DNA of 64,000 nt from Paenibacillus sp. FSL K6-0276 (GTDB taxonomy: Bacteria > Bacillota > Bacilli > Paenibacillales > Paenibacillaceae). The notes under the pieces are model-generated. The model was not told the origin of the DNA. It made no database searches and saw only the letters and a program-made list of their open reading frames with translations. The stretch is taken from positions 4,402,001 through 4,466,000 of the forward strand of contig NZ_CP150276.1 in assembly GCF_037977235.1 (NCBI RefSeq), in the 5' to 3' direction. Both the position numbers and the translations under genes were made by a program. Shown here one piece after another: positions 8,574 to 16,580 of the stretch. Numbering within the stretch: the first letter of the stretch is position 1; each line of letters starts with the position of its first letter.

Positions 8574-8999
8574 TTAAGAATCGCTTGCCAGTTCATTGTG
8601 AATCGCATATAAAGTCTGTATACGTTCTTCGTCGCGGCGGAAATATTCTACCAACGTTTCAATCCGCGTAATCGAATCCCAACTTAAGTGATGTTCGATT
8701 CCTTCAACATCATTATAAATATATTCCTGCTGTACTCCGATCAATCCGAGGAATTCCTCCAATAGTTGATGACGATCAACAAGACGTTTCCCTACTTTTT
8801 TCCCTTTGTTGGTTAGGACAAGCCCACGATATTTCTCATAGATGAGATATTCGTCCTTATCCAGTTTTTGGATCATCTTGGTCACAGATGAGGGGTGTAC
8901 TTCCAGTCCCTCGGCAATATCCGAGACCCGCGCATAACCTTTCTCATCTATAAGCTTGTATATGCGCTCCAAATAATCCTCCATGCTGGGTGTTGGCAT
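8574..8999 (-). CDS. mntR: Manganese-dependent transcriptional regulator MntR
   Basis: A DtxR-family repressor of manganese uptake. The 141-residue length is that of Bacillus MntR (shorter than DtxR, no SH3 domain). Winged-helix residues 1-70 carry DIAEGLEVHPSSVTKMIQKLDKDEYL, and the metal-binding dimerisation part carries the expected acids and histidines (MEDYLERIY with Asp8 and Glu11, DRHQLLEEFL, DVEGIEHHLSWD). The start ATG follows AGAGGT by 8 bases. No MntR-controlled transporter is in the window; the ABC importer nearby looks zinc-regulated instead. Confidence 0.93.
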   Translation of the reverse strand: MPTPSMEDYLERIYKLIDEKGYARVSDIAEGLEVHPSSVTKMIQKLDKDEYLIYEKYRGLVLTNKGKKVGKRLVDRHQLLEEFLGLIGVQQEYIYNDVEGIEHHLSWDSITRIETLVEYFRRDEERIQTLYAIHNELASDS

Positions 9000-9079
9000 T
9001 AAACTTTACCTCTTTTCTATAATGAGCATGGCGCCGGGCCAAACCTTGCTCTAACAATGATACATGTTACTAACGCACC

Positions 9080-9247
9080 TTGGCAAGTCCTTCAAAGGAA
9101 CTTGCAGAAGAGTTGCACATGTTTGCCATGCTTATATTGGGCTGGGGGCAGAACAAGTATGTCCATCCAGATGAACAGCAAACCGCCCTGCGAGAGTTTA
9201 TCACAGAGCGGAATTTCGAGCATTTTCCTGAAATAGGAATTGATTAA
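9080..9247 (+). CDS. Small ORF or gene remnant, unknown
   Basis: An open frame from TTG 9080 (or ATG 9119) to TAA 9247 encodes 55 (or 42) residues with a protein-like composition: ELAEELHMFAMLILGWGQ then HPDEQQTALREFITERNFEHF. It is helical and acidic. No good ribosome site precedes either start, so it may be the tail of a decayed gene rather than a working one. It lies between divergent-looking space upstream of mntR and the tail of ccdA. I do not recognise the family. Confidence 0.35.
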   Translation: MASPSKELAEELHMFAMLILGWGQNKYVHPDEQQTALREFITERNFEHFPEIGID

Positions 9248-9253
9248 TTCACC

Positions 9254-9316
9254 TAACGTTTATGCGAGAAATATAATGATATTATAGTTGCGCAGCATAT
9301 AAATTCTTATATTTCA
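9254..9316. repeat. Dispersed repeat family A, degenerate partial copy
   Basis: aacgtttatgcgagaaatataa followed by attcttatatttc matches the right-hand part of the family A element (compare 52885-52939). The left palindrome is missing. It overlaps the last bases of ccdA. Confidence 0.5.
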
Positions 9317-10027
9317 AAAAATGAGCCAATCAGGTGTTATTCCCTGCAGCCACACTGTGATCCGAAACATTTGATCCGTAAAGAGCAGCACCCCCATGAA
9401 TACCATGAGAACGCCACCAATCTTCATCAGCACATTTGAATACTTAAGGATACGTTTGGCTCCACCAAGGAAGAATGCTAAGACAAAGAAGGGCAATGCG
9501 AATCCGATGCTATAGGCCGTAATCAATGTGAACCACGTGCCAGGCTCACTTGCGGAAAGTGCAATAATCGCGGTTAGAATCGGACCTATGCATGGAGACC
9601 ACCCAGCAGAAAAACCGATCCCAAATATAAACGATCCCACATAACCCGCCGGCTTCCATTTTAAATCAAGCTTGCGTTCACGAAGTAAAAACTGCGGCTG
9701 AAAGATCCCAAGCAGAAATAATCCCATCACAATAATCAGAATCGCCGATAATTGCCGAATCAGATCACGCTGCCCATTAAAGAATTGTCCGAATAGTCCT
9801 GCACCAAACCCCAGTGTGTAAAAAACCGCTGAAAATCCTAAAATAAATGCCAATGTATGGGTTATCGTGCGTATACGGACCTCTTTGGTATTGCTGCCTG
9901 ATTTCAATTGTTGAACGGATAATCCGGTAATATACGATAAATAAGAGGGATAGAGCGGTAAACAGCAAGGTGATATAAACGATGCTACCCCTGCTGCTAA
10001 GGCTATTCCTGCATTGATATTAGACAA
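9314..10027 (-). CDS. ccdA: Cytochrome c biogenesis protein CcdA
   Basis: A 237-residue polytopic thiol-disulfide transporter that passes reducing equivalents across the membrane to extracytoplasmic thioredoxin-like proteins. Six membrane segments are visible. The two redox-active Cys sit in the expected places: FISPCCLPLYPSYLSYITG in segment 1 and GFSAGWSPCIGPIL in segment 4. The start is TTG 10027, 8 bases after GGAGAG. It follows znuB in the same direction with 89 bases between. No partner ResA or CcdC is in the window. Confidence 0.93.
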   Translation of the reverse strand: MSNINAGIALAAGVASFISPCCLPLYPSYLSYITGLSVQQLKSGSNTKEVRIRTITHTLAFILGFSAVFYTLGFGAGLFGQFFNGQRDLIRQLSAILIIVMGLFLLGIFQPQFLLRERKLDLKWKPAGYVGSFIFGIGFSAGWSPCIGPILTAIIALSASEPGTWFTLITAYSIGFALPFFVLAFFLGGAKRILKYSNVLMKIGGVLMVFMGVLLFTDQMFRITVWLQGITPDWLIF

Positions 10028-10116
10028 AGTAGCGGCTCTCCTTCCAGCATTCGAGTCACTTCATGGAACCTTGTAGCTTTACTCCTACCTAATGTACCGT
10101 ATTTTTTATTCGCTGT

Positions 10117-10920
10117 TTATGCTGGCAAACCCTTTTTGCCGATCAAGGTCAACACTAAAAACGATATGAGTAAAAGCACAATGGTAGCACCAGGGGCCAG
10201 ATTCCAAACTCCTGCTACTACTAGTCCGCCTACAACAGCAATTTCCGAAATAATGACCGATAGGATGACCGAGGATTTAAAGCTTCGAGACAGCAATAAG
10301 CTAATTGCCACCGGAATGGTTAGTAGAGCAGATACTAGCAAGGATCCGACAATTTTGATCGCTGTGCTAATTACAAGCGCCGTCAGAATGGTAATCAGCA
10401 TGTTAAGCAGCTTCACAGGCAGTCCGCTGACACTCGCAGCATCCTCTTCAAAGCTAAGCAAAAAGAACTCCTTAAAGAACATCGTAACTACTACTACAAC
10501 AGCTATCGTTACTATCCCTACTACGATTAAATCGATATTATCTAGTGTATAAATGCTACCGAACAAATAACTCATAACGTCTGCATTATAACCTTTTCCT
10601 AAGGTGAAAAAGAGTGAGGCTAAGGCCACCCCGCCCGACATAATTATGGCAATCGAGAGCTCTGCATAACTCTTATAAGCCTTGCGAAGCTTCTCAATCG
10701 CGAAGGAAGCCACCACTGCAAATATAAGACCTGCTCCCAGCGGATAGACACCTATTAAAAAACCAAGTGCTACACCGGCTATTGTAACATGAGCCAGCGT
10801 ATCCCCAATCATGGATAAACGTCTGAGCACAAGAAAAACGCCTATAAGCGGCGCTGTAATGCCAATCAATAGACCGCCTGCCAGCGCCCGCTGAAAAAAA
10901 TCGCTAAATAGAATTTCCAA
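10117..10920 (-). CDS. znuB: Zinc ABC transporter permease (ZnuB/AdcB type)
   Basis: The membrane channel of a metal-chelate type ABC importer (ABC-3 family). The 267-residue protein has about eight hydrophobic segments and the family motifs LIGVFLVLRRLSMIGDTLAHVT near the start and KIVGSLLVSALLTIPVAISLLLS near residue 200. The TTG at 10920 lies 8 bases after GGAGGAG; the ATG at 10953 would start inside the leader without a ribosome site. It should pair with ZnuC and ZnuA encoded upstream, though a 350-base structured non-coding block separates it from znuC. Zinc rather than manganese is inferred from the Zur-box upstream of znuA. Confidence 0.9.
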   Translation of the reverse strand: MEILFSDFFQRALAGGLLIGITAPLIGVFLVLRRLSMIGDTLAHVTIAGVALGFLIGVYPLGAGLIFAVVASFAIEKLRKAYKSYAELSIAIIMSGGVALASLFFTLGKGYNADVMSYLFGSIYTLDNIDLIVVGIVTIAVVVVVTMFFKEFFLLSFEEDAASVSGLPVKLLNMLITILTALVISTAIKIVGSLLVSALLTIPVAISLLLSRSFKSSVILSVIISEIAVVGGLVVAGVWNLAPGATIVLLLISFLVLTLIGKKGLPA

Positions 10921-10953
10921 CTTTAACTCTCCTCCGTAGAACAATTGAAACAT

Positions 10954-11260
10954 TTTTAAAAGCTTTTATTAAAACCTTTTTTCGATCCCTCCCAAACCCT
11001 CCCTTCCAAGGGAGGGCCCCAAGGGCTCTGCCCTCTGGACACCCGCTAAGATCAACTAGCGTAGGAGGACGGGTTACTGAACCTAGATAGGTCGGGGAAA
11101 GATCGCTTTCGCCCCTTACGGGGCACGCTTACAGCGTCGCGGTATTTAGATACGGAAAGGTCAAATACCGCTTTAAGCTGATCTCAACTGCTTGCAATTC
11201 CCACTCTCCAGCTCTATGTATGCCCGCCAATAATAGAGAGACCTCTTCTACTATCAGAGT
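10954..11260. repeat. GC-rich structured insert inside the znu operon
   Basis: This block holds no ORF of note but several hairpins: ccctcccttccaagggaggg (about 10999-11018), cgccccttacggggc (about 11114-11128) and gcggtattt with aaataccgc (about 11137-11172). Its GC-rich composition differs from neighbouring gaps. It separates znuC from znuB, genes usually adjacent. It looks like an inserted dispersed element, and its hairpins could reduce readthrough to znuB. Confidence 0.55.
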
Positions 11261-11271
11261 TTAACTAAGAC

Positions 11272-12021
11272 CTAAGAAAGCGTATGCTGCAGGTTCTCTT
11301 CCGTACAATTCTGCAAATCATGAGAGTGACGGGAGAAAAAGTTAATCTTGCCGTTCGTTTGCACAGGTTCATTACCTAAGTAATTCTTAATCATGTCGAT
11401 ATCATGCGACACCATTAGGAATGTCATATGATGATGGGCATGCATATGTGTAATTAAATCAAAGAATCCTGCTTGTGATTCAGCATCAATACCGACTGTA
11501 GGCTCATCCAAAATCAGCAAGTCCGGATGGTTGATCAAAGCACGCGCCAGAAATACACGCTGCTGCTGACCGCCTGACAGCTGGCCTACTCTTTTCTCCG
11601 CAATATCTTGTATTCGCATCACTTCCAGTGCATCTTCGCACTGACGATGCTGAGCCTTAGATACTCTTCGAATAAGATTCTTGTTGTTGTACAAACCAGA
11701 TAACACTACTTCACGCACCGTTGCTGGAAACAGCGGGTTGAAGGCGTTCTTTTGCGGAACATAACCTATCCGTTCCCAGTCTTTAAACTTGCGGACAGTC
11801 GTTCCGAATAATTTAATTTCACCACTGCTAGCCGGAAGCAAACCGACAATCATCTTCATCAGTGTTGTTTTACCAGCGCCATTAGAACCAATGATACCGA
11901 GGAAGTCTCGCTCTCTTACACTATAGTTAAGATTCGAAATAACCTTCTGTTCGCCATATGAAAAAGAAAGATCCTGTATATCGATGATATGCTGATGGCA
12001 GTCCAAGGATACCGATTGCAT
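11272..12021 (-). CDS. znuC: Zinc ABC transporter ATP-binding protein (ZnuC/AdcC type)
   Basis: The ATPase subunit of the metal importer, 249 residues. Motifs in order: Walker A GSNGAGKTT (about residues 44-52), Q-loop YVPQKNAFNPLFP, signature LSGGQQQRV (about 145), Walker B LLILDEPTVG (about 165-174) and switch His in MVSHDIDM. The C-terminus is His-rich (HAHHHM, SRHSHD). It starts 34 bases after znuA and is followed by the structured insert before znuB. Confidence 0.94.
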   Translation of the reverse strand: MQSVSLDCHQHIIDIQDLSFSYGEQKVISNLNYSVRERDFLGIIGSNGAGKTTLMKMIVGLLPASSGEIKLFGTTVRKFKDWERIGYVPQKNAFNPLFPATVREVVLSGLYNNKNLIRRVSKAQHRQCEDALEVMRIQDIAEKRVGQLSGGQQQRVFLARALINHPDLLILDEPTVGIDAESQAGFFDLITHMHAHHHMTFLMVSHDIDMIKNYLGNEPVQTNGKINFFSRHSHDLQNCTEENLQHTLS

Positions 12022-12055
12022 GCTTAAGCACCGCCTTTTCCTTATACTTTCCTTT

Positions 12056-13054
12056 TTATTGTAAAGCCATAATCAGATTTTGCAAATTTTTCTCCATCAA
12101 GGTGAAGTAGTTATCCCCGTTCTTTTCTTGCTCCGCAGTAAGACCCTCTACCGGATTAAGAACCATTGTAGACACACCGGCTTCAGCTGCTAACGTCTTA
12201 GCCAGTTTATCGGAGACCAGCTCTTCAAAAAAGATATACCGAATGTCTTCTTCTTTAACCATCTTCGCCAGGTTCACTAAATCCTGTCCACGCGGCTCAG
12301 CGTCTGGGGATAATCCCATAATCGCATGCTGTTCAAGCCCATAATCACGAGTAAGGTATGAAAATGCTTGGTGCGAGACTACAATTTTGTGGTTAGGCAG
12401 CTTTGTAAGCTCTTGTTCAAATTTACTATCCAAAGCCTGTAAACGTTCAGCAAGCTTATTGTAACGCTCTTCATAACTATCTTTATGCTCTGGGTCCACG
12501 GACTGAAGACTTTCTTTTATATTGCGGGCCATAATGATCGCTGACTTCGGGCTTACCCAGGTATGTGGGTCTGTATGAAGGCTGTCCCCAGCAGCATGGC
12601 TATTATGATCAGCATCTTCCTCATGATGATCCTCTTCACCACTCCCCCCGTGATCATGTCCGTCATCTTCATCGGTCATTATTAAATCAATGCCTTTACT
12701 TACTTCAACGGCTACCGCCTTGCTGCTACTATCAAGTCCTTTTAGAAAATTAGGAACCCAACCCTCAAGCCCTGCTCCATTATACAGGAACAATTGCGCT
12801 TTGGAGGTGTTGATAATATCCTGACTGCGCGGTGTCCAATCATGTGGCTCTACGCCAACTGGAAGCAAATTAATGGCATTTATATCATCTCCACCAATTT
12901 CCCGAGTAAACTCATAAATAGGATAAAAAGTGGTTACAACATTTACTTTCCCTTCAACTATACTTCCACTGCTCTTAGGTCCACATGCAGTGAGTGTAAA
13001 TACAAGCACCAGTGCAAGTATAAGCAGACTTATTCGTGACTTCATAGCAACCAT
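12056..13054 (-). CDS. znuA: Zinc-binding lipoprotein of the ABC importer (ZnuA/AdcA type)
   Basis: An extracytoplasmic substrate-binding lipoprotein of the cluster A-I metal family, 332 residues. The lipobox is LTAC (Cys at about residue 24). Metal ligands expected for the family are seen: His in PVGVEPHDWTPR, His in LHTDPHTWVSPK, His in KIVVSHQAFSYLTRDYGL and the late acid region. Between about residues 128 and 155 runs an Asp/His-rich loop (DEDDGHDHGG, DHHEEDADHNSH) typical of zinc rather than manganese receptors. It is first in the operon, and a Zur-box candidate lies 50-64 bases upstream. Confidence 0.93.
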   Translation of the reverse strand: MVAMKSRISLLILALVLVFTLTACGPKSSGSIVEGKVNVVTTFYPIYEFTREIGGDDINAINLLPVGVEPHDWTPRSQDIINTSKAQLFLYNGAGLEGWVPNFLKGLDSSSKAVAVEVSKGIDLIMTDEDDGHDHGGSGEEDHHEEDADHNSHAAGDSLHTDPHTWVSPKSAIIMARNIKESLQSVDPEHKDSYEERYNKLAERLQALDSKFEQELTKLPNHKIVVSHQAFSYLTRDYGLEQHAIMGLSPDAEPRGQDLVNLAKMVKEEDIRYIFFEELVSDKLAKTLAAEAGVSTMVLNPVEGLTAEQEKNGDNYFTLMEKNLQNLIMALQ

Positions 13055-13103
13055 TAAATTGATCTTCCTCTCAAATCGTAATCTTTACTATTAGAAGTAT
13101 AAT

Positions 13104-13118
13104 AGTAATCATTACGAT
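13104..13118. promoter_or_regulatory. Zur-box candidate upstream of znuA
   Basis: agtaatcattacgat matches the Bacillus Zur operator core (cGTAATnATTACg) in both half-sites apart from the first base. A second half-like string, tcgtaat, lies at 13076-13082. Position just upstream of znuA fits a zinc-responsive operator. zur itself is encoded 3 kb away. Confidence 0.75.
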
Positions 13119-13178
13119 AAGTCAACAATAAATCCTGGTAAGATGACTCTGAACCTTAACCCTGCTTATACTTTGAAA

Positions 13179-13222
13179 AAAGGAATGTTCCCACAGCTTA
13201 TCCAGCTGAAGGAACATTCCCT
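13179..13222 (-). terminator. Intrinsic terminator of metG
   Basis: aaggaatgttcc and ggaacattccctt form a stem across about 18 bases; reading on the minus strand the stem is followed by ccttttttc. It lies 45 bases after the metG stop. Confidence 0.8.
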
Positions 13223-13266
13223 TTCTTAATATAACAATTACATTTATATATTCTACATAACTAGTC

Positions 13267-15279
13267 TTACTTCACAATAGCTCCATTTGGCATGCTGTCT
13301 GGAACTGTGGCGATGGTCAACTGATCACCTTTAGAAGCCGCTAGAATCATTCCTTGAGATAACTCCCCACGAAGCTTCACTGGCTTAAGATTCACAATAC
13401 AAATCACTTTCTGTCCCACCAACTCTTCCGGTGTGTAAAACTTCGCGATACCAGAAACGACTTGACGCTGCTCATAACCTAGATCCAATTGTAGCTTCAG
13501 CAGCTTGTCGGCTTTCTTAACGGGCTCAGCCGCAATGACTTGAGCTACACGTAGCTCAGCCTTCGCGAAATCGTCGATGCCGATCTCTTCTTTATGCTCT
13601 TCCTCAGGCTCCGATACTGTAGTCGCAGCAGGTGCTGCTTCGGTCACTTCAGCAGTTGGCTTACCAGCGCCCATTGCTTCTGCGATATAAGCTACCTCTT
13701 GCTCCACATCCAGACGCGGGAAGATAGGATTGCCTTTTACCAGCTTCGTTCCTGCCGGAATCAGACCGAAGGTCTTGCCGCTGTCCCATGTCGTCAGCTC
13801 ACCTGATTCGATTCCAAGCTGTTCCCAAATCTTCGCTGGGGTTTGCGTCACGAATGGTTGCAGAAGAATGGAAGCCGTACGAAGACCTTCCACGAGATGT
13901 CTCATCACTGAGGCCAACTCGGCAGTTCTGCTCTCATCCTTAGCAAGCACCCATGGCTGCGTCTCATCAATATATTTATTGGTACGGCTGATAAACGTCC
14001 CGATAGCTGTCAGCGCTACGGAGAACTCCATTTTTTCCATTGCTTCTTCTACTTTGGCATAAGTGTTCTCTGCCGCTGCTTGAAGCTCACCATCAAAAGC
14101 TGTTACATTTCCCTCATATGCTGGAAGCTCTCCACCGAAATACTTCTCCACCATCGCACCTGTCCGGTTCAACAGGTTACCAAGGTCATTAGCAAGATCA
14201 TAGTTAACCCGATCTACAAAGCTTTCAGGTGTGAATGTACCATCCGAACCAAACGGTACTTCCCGTAGCAGGTAATAACGCAGTGCATCCAGGCCGTAAC
14301 GATCAATCAGAGTAACAGGATCTACTACATTACCCTTGGATTTCGACATTTTGCCATCCTTCATAAGCAGCCAGCCATGTGCAAACACTTGTTTCGGAAG
14401 AGGTTCACCCAGTGCCATTAGAATAATCGGCCAGTATATCGTATGGAAACGGACGATTTCTTTGCCGACGATGTGTACGTCTGCAGGCCAGAAATTATCG
14501 TACAGACTGCGATCCTCGGAGCCGTAACCCAAAGCAGTAATATAGTTCGTCAAAGCATCAATCCATACGTACACTACATGCTTTTCGTCACCTTTAACTT
14601 TAACTCCCCAATCGAATGTCGTACGGGAAACCGCAAGATCCTCCAGACCAGGCTTGATAAAGTTATTGATCATTTCGTTCTTACGGGATTCTGGCAAAAT
14701 AAACTCCGGATTCTCCTCATAAAATTGCAGCAATCGATCTGCATATTTACTCATCCGGAAGAAATAACTCGCTTCCTTCACCAGTTCAACGGGATGACCG
14801 CTATCTGGGCTTTTTGCGCCAATGATTAAGCCATTGTCATCTCGAACGATATCAACCAATTGTGTTTCTGTATAAAAGGTTTCATCCGGAATACTGTACC
14901 AGCCTTCGTATTCACCTTTATAGATGTCACCTTGCTTGAGCAGTCGATCAAAAATATCCTGAACAACCTTTTTATGACGTTCTTCCGTTGTACGGATAAA
15001 GTCATCATTGGAGATGTCTAGCTTGCGCCATAATTCTTTAATACCAACAACGATGTCATCTACGAACTGCTGAGGGGTTTTGCCAGCTTCCTCTGCCTTC
15101 CGTTCAATCTTTTGACCATGCTCGTCTGTACCTGTAAGATACCGTACATCATAGCCGCGTAGACGTTTGTAGCGAGCCATTGCATCTCCAGCTACGGTAG
15201 AATAAGCATGTCCGATATGCAGCTTATCACTCGGATAGTAGATTGGTGTAGTTAAGTAAAAAGTTTTCTTCTCGCTCAT
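13267..15279 (-). CDS. metG: Methionyl-tRNA synthetase with C-terminal tRNA-binding domain
   Basis: A class I synthetase charging tRNA-Met, 670 residues. The HIGH signature is HIGHAYST (about residue 22), the KMSKS loop is KDGKMSKSKGNVVDP (about 300), and residues 560-670 form the EMAP/Trbp111-like OB domain (IDDFAKAELRVAQV, KLDLGYEQRQVVSGIAKFY pattern). The knuckle region lacks the four-Cys zinc ligands, as in the Bacillus MetS type (no CxxC near ETFYTETQLVD). A Pro/Glu/Ala-rich linker (about 530-555) joins the OB domain. Expression is controlled by a T-box leader directly upstream. Confidence 0.97.
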   Translation of the reverse strand: MSEKKTFYLTTPIYYPSDKLHIGHAYSTVAGDAMARYKRLRGYDVRYLTGTDEHGQKIERKAEEAGKTPQQFVDDIVVGIKELWRKLDISNDDFIRTTEERHKKVVQDIFDRLLKQGDIYKGEYEGWYSIPDETFYTETQLVDIVRDDNGLIIGAKSPDSGHPVELVKEASYFFRMSKYADRLLQFYEENPEFILPESRKNEMINNFIKPGLEDLAVSRTTFDWGVKVKGDEKHVVYVWIDALTNYITALGYGSEDRSLYDNFWPADVHIVGKEIVRFHTIYWPIILMALGEPLPKQVFAHGWLLMKDGKMSKSKGNVVDPVTLIDRYGLDALRYYLLREVPFGSDGTFTPESFVDRVNYDLANDLGNLLNRTGAMVEKYFGGELPAYEGNVTAFDGELQAAAENTYAKVEEAMEKMEFSVALTAIGTFISRTNKYIDETQPWVLAKDESRTAELASVMRHLVEGLRTASILLQPFVTQTPAKIWEQLGIESGELTTWDSGKTFGLIPAGTKLVKGNPIFPRLDVEQEVAYIAEAMGAGKPTAEVTEAAPAATTVSEPEEEHKEEIGIDDFAKAELRVAQVIAAEPVKKADKLLKLQLDLGYEQRQVVSGIAKFYTPEELVGQKVICIVNLKPVKLRGELSQGMILAASKGDQLTIATVPDSMPNGAIVK

Positions 15280-15308
15280 TGATTAATCATCCTTTCTTTC
15301 ATAAAAAG

Positions 15309-15600
15309 ACAAAAAACTCCCGCCCCTATAATGGGGCGAGAGTATAACTCACGCGATACCACCCAAATTTCCTGTCTCTTCACAGAGAACAGGCTTCGCC
15401 AGTTCCCTCGCGGGAACTGTCCATTAACGCTGGAACACGCCGTTATCTTACGTGAACCTTAATTGCAGTTCCCGCTCGAACACAGTTCCTCCCGGACCAT
15501 ATTCAATCTAACGCTCCATGCCGGCTTTCAGCTCGTTCCGGCTCTCTGTAATGGACGTACCGATTTACTCATCCGTTCCTCGGAATTCATACTATTATTG
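15309..15600 (-). promoter_or_regulatory. T-box riboswitch of metG
   Basis: Read on the minus strand, this leader has the T-box sequence gggtggtatcgcg (15352-15364), an AGTA bulge motif near its start, and a rho-independent terminator (15316-15343, stem actcccgcccc with ggggcgagagt) followed by a T-run. In the stem I region a gaatATGgtcc context places a candidate Met specifier codon at 15498-15500. Uncharged tRNA-Met should favour the antiterminator and so raise metG expression. The specifier assignment is by inspection only. Confidence 0.92.
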
Positions 15601-15628
15601 TGAATATACCCAATGGCAAGGGTTCGTG

Positions 15629-15892
15629 TCAAGTCGCGCGAGCAGAATCCTTCTTCGTGGGGTGTTCCTCAAGAGGCGGAACCGGATCAAGTCCCCCTGG
15701 ATGGAAGGGATGGCATCTAGCAATCCGCTTGGCAGCAAGCCATGAGCCTTTTAGAGGACCATGGACTTCAATCGCTTCCAATGCATAGGCAGAGCAGGTT
15801 GGATAGAAGCGACAAGTGGCAGGCTTAATCGGGGAAATGTACTTGCGGTACACCCGAATGGGAGCCTGAATCGTTCTTCGAAGGGTCGCCAT
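15629..15892 (-). CDS. yidD: Membrane protein insertion efficiency factor YidD
   Basis: An 87-residue peripheral membrane protein of the YidD family that assists YidC/SpoIIIJ-dependent insertion. The family core is plain: IRVYRKYISPIKPATCRFYPTCSAYALEAI with its two Cys, then GSWLAAKRIARCHPFHPGGLDPVPP. It begins 2 bases after the zur stop and so is probably co-transcribed with it. The stop lies 29 bases upstream of the T-box leader of metG. Confidence 0.93.
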   Translation of the reverse strand: MATLRRTIQAPIRVYRKYISPIKPATCRFYPTCSAYALEAIEVHGPLKGSWLAAKRIARCHPFHPGGLDPVPPLEEHPTKKDSARAT

Positions 15893-15894
15893 CC

Positions 15895-16356
15895 TTAAAC
15901 CCCTTTTTTGTGATTAGCTGCTGCGACTAGTTCTTCTTCCCGGTTCTCTTCACATTCTTTGCAATAACCGAACACCTCAAATTTATGCTTGACTACCCGG
16001 AATTGATCAGGTGTATCCGTTAAATTCATCGGGCAGAAATTAATCGGGTAGGTTTTCTCGCATTGAAGGCAGATCATATGATGATGGTGATCCTGATGAT
16101 TACAGCTTCCCTTGAATTTCACTCCGTCTTCAAAGACGATTTGTTCAAGTACACCAAGCTCTTCCATTACACGCAGATTGCGGTACACGGTATCAAAGCT
16201 AAGTCCGCTATACTTGCGGCCCATATGCTCATAGACATCCTTCGCTGACAAATAACCCTTATTCTCGCCGAATAACTTGGCAAGCGTTTTGCGTTGGTCG
16301 GTGATTCGCAGACCTTGCCCCGACATGACTTCTAATATTTGTTCTGTCGACAGCAT
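15895..16356 (-). CDS. zur: Fur-family regulator, most likely Zur
   Basis: A 153-residue zinc-responsive repressor candidate. The winged helix carries YSGLSFDTVYRNLRVMEELGVLE, very like Bacillus Zur. Structural zinc is expected at two CxxC pairs (MICLQC and YCKECEEN), and the regulatory site at the His cluster NHQDHHHHMI. The CPMNLTD and HKFEVFGYC stretches also follow Zur rather than Fur or PerR. The ATG at 16356 is 7 bases after GGGAGA; an upstream ATG would add five residues. The likely target in this window is znuACB, which has a matching operator. PerR or Fur cannot be wholly excluded without a tree. Confidence 0.87.
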   Translation of the reverse strand: MLSTEQILEVMSGQGLRITDQRKTLAKLFGENKGYLSAKDVYEHMGRKYSGLSFDTVYRNLRVMEELGVLEQIVFEDGVKFKGSCNHQDHHHHMICLQCEKTYPINFCPMNLTDTPDQFRVVKHKFEVFGYCKECEENREEELVAAANHKKGV

Positions 16357-16486
16357 ACGCTCATCTCCCATTACATTTCAGTTCATTTATAATTCACTCT
16401 CTTAATAATGCCCCAAAATAAATGCCCCGTCAATGAATCAACCGTGCGCATGAGCGTTCATCTGAGTAAATCATACATTTAAATAC

Positions 16487-16532
16487 AAAAGTCCGGCTGG
16501 TATTCCTTTGCGGAATATTCAGCCGGACTTTT
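16487..16532 (-). terminator. Intrinsic terminator
   Basis: aagtccggctg (16489-16499) pairs perfectly with cagccggactt (16520-16530), with A-run before and T-run after. It serves the PKD protein gene and is symmetric enough to act in both directions. Confidence 0.85.
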
Positions 16533-16580
16533 TATTGCAAGGTGAATCCCAAATGGTGTTTAAGGGATAAACCTATTCTG

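Noticed and set aside
10136..10552. A 138-codon plus frame opposite znuB
   Set aside because: Thr/Ser-rich shadow of a membrane-protein gene, no start signal.
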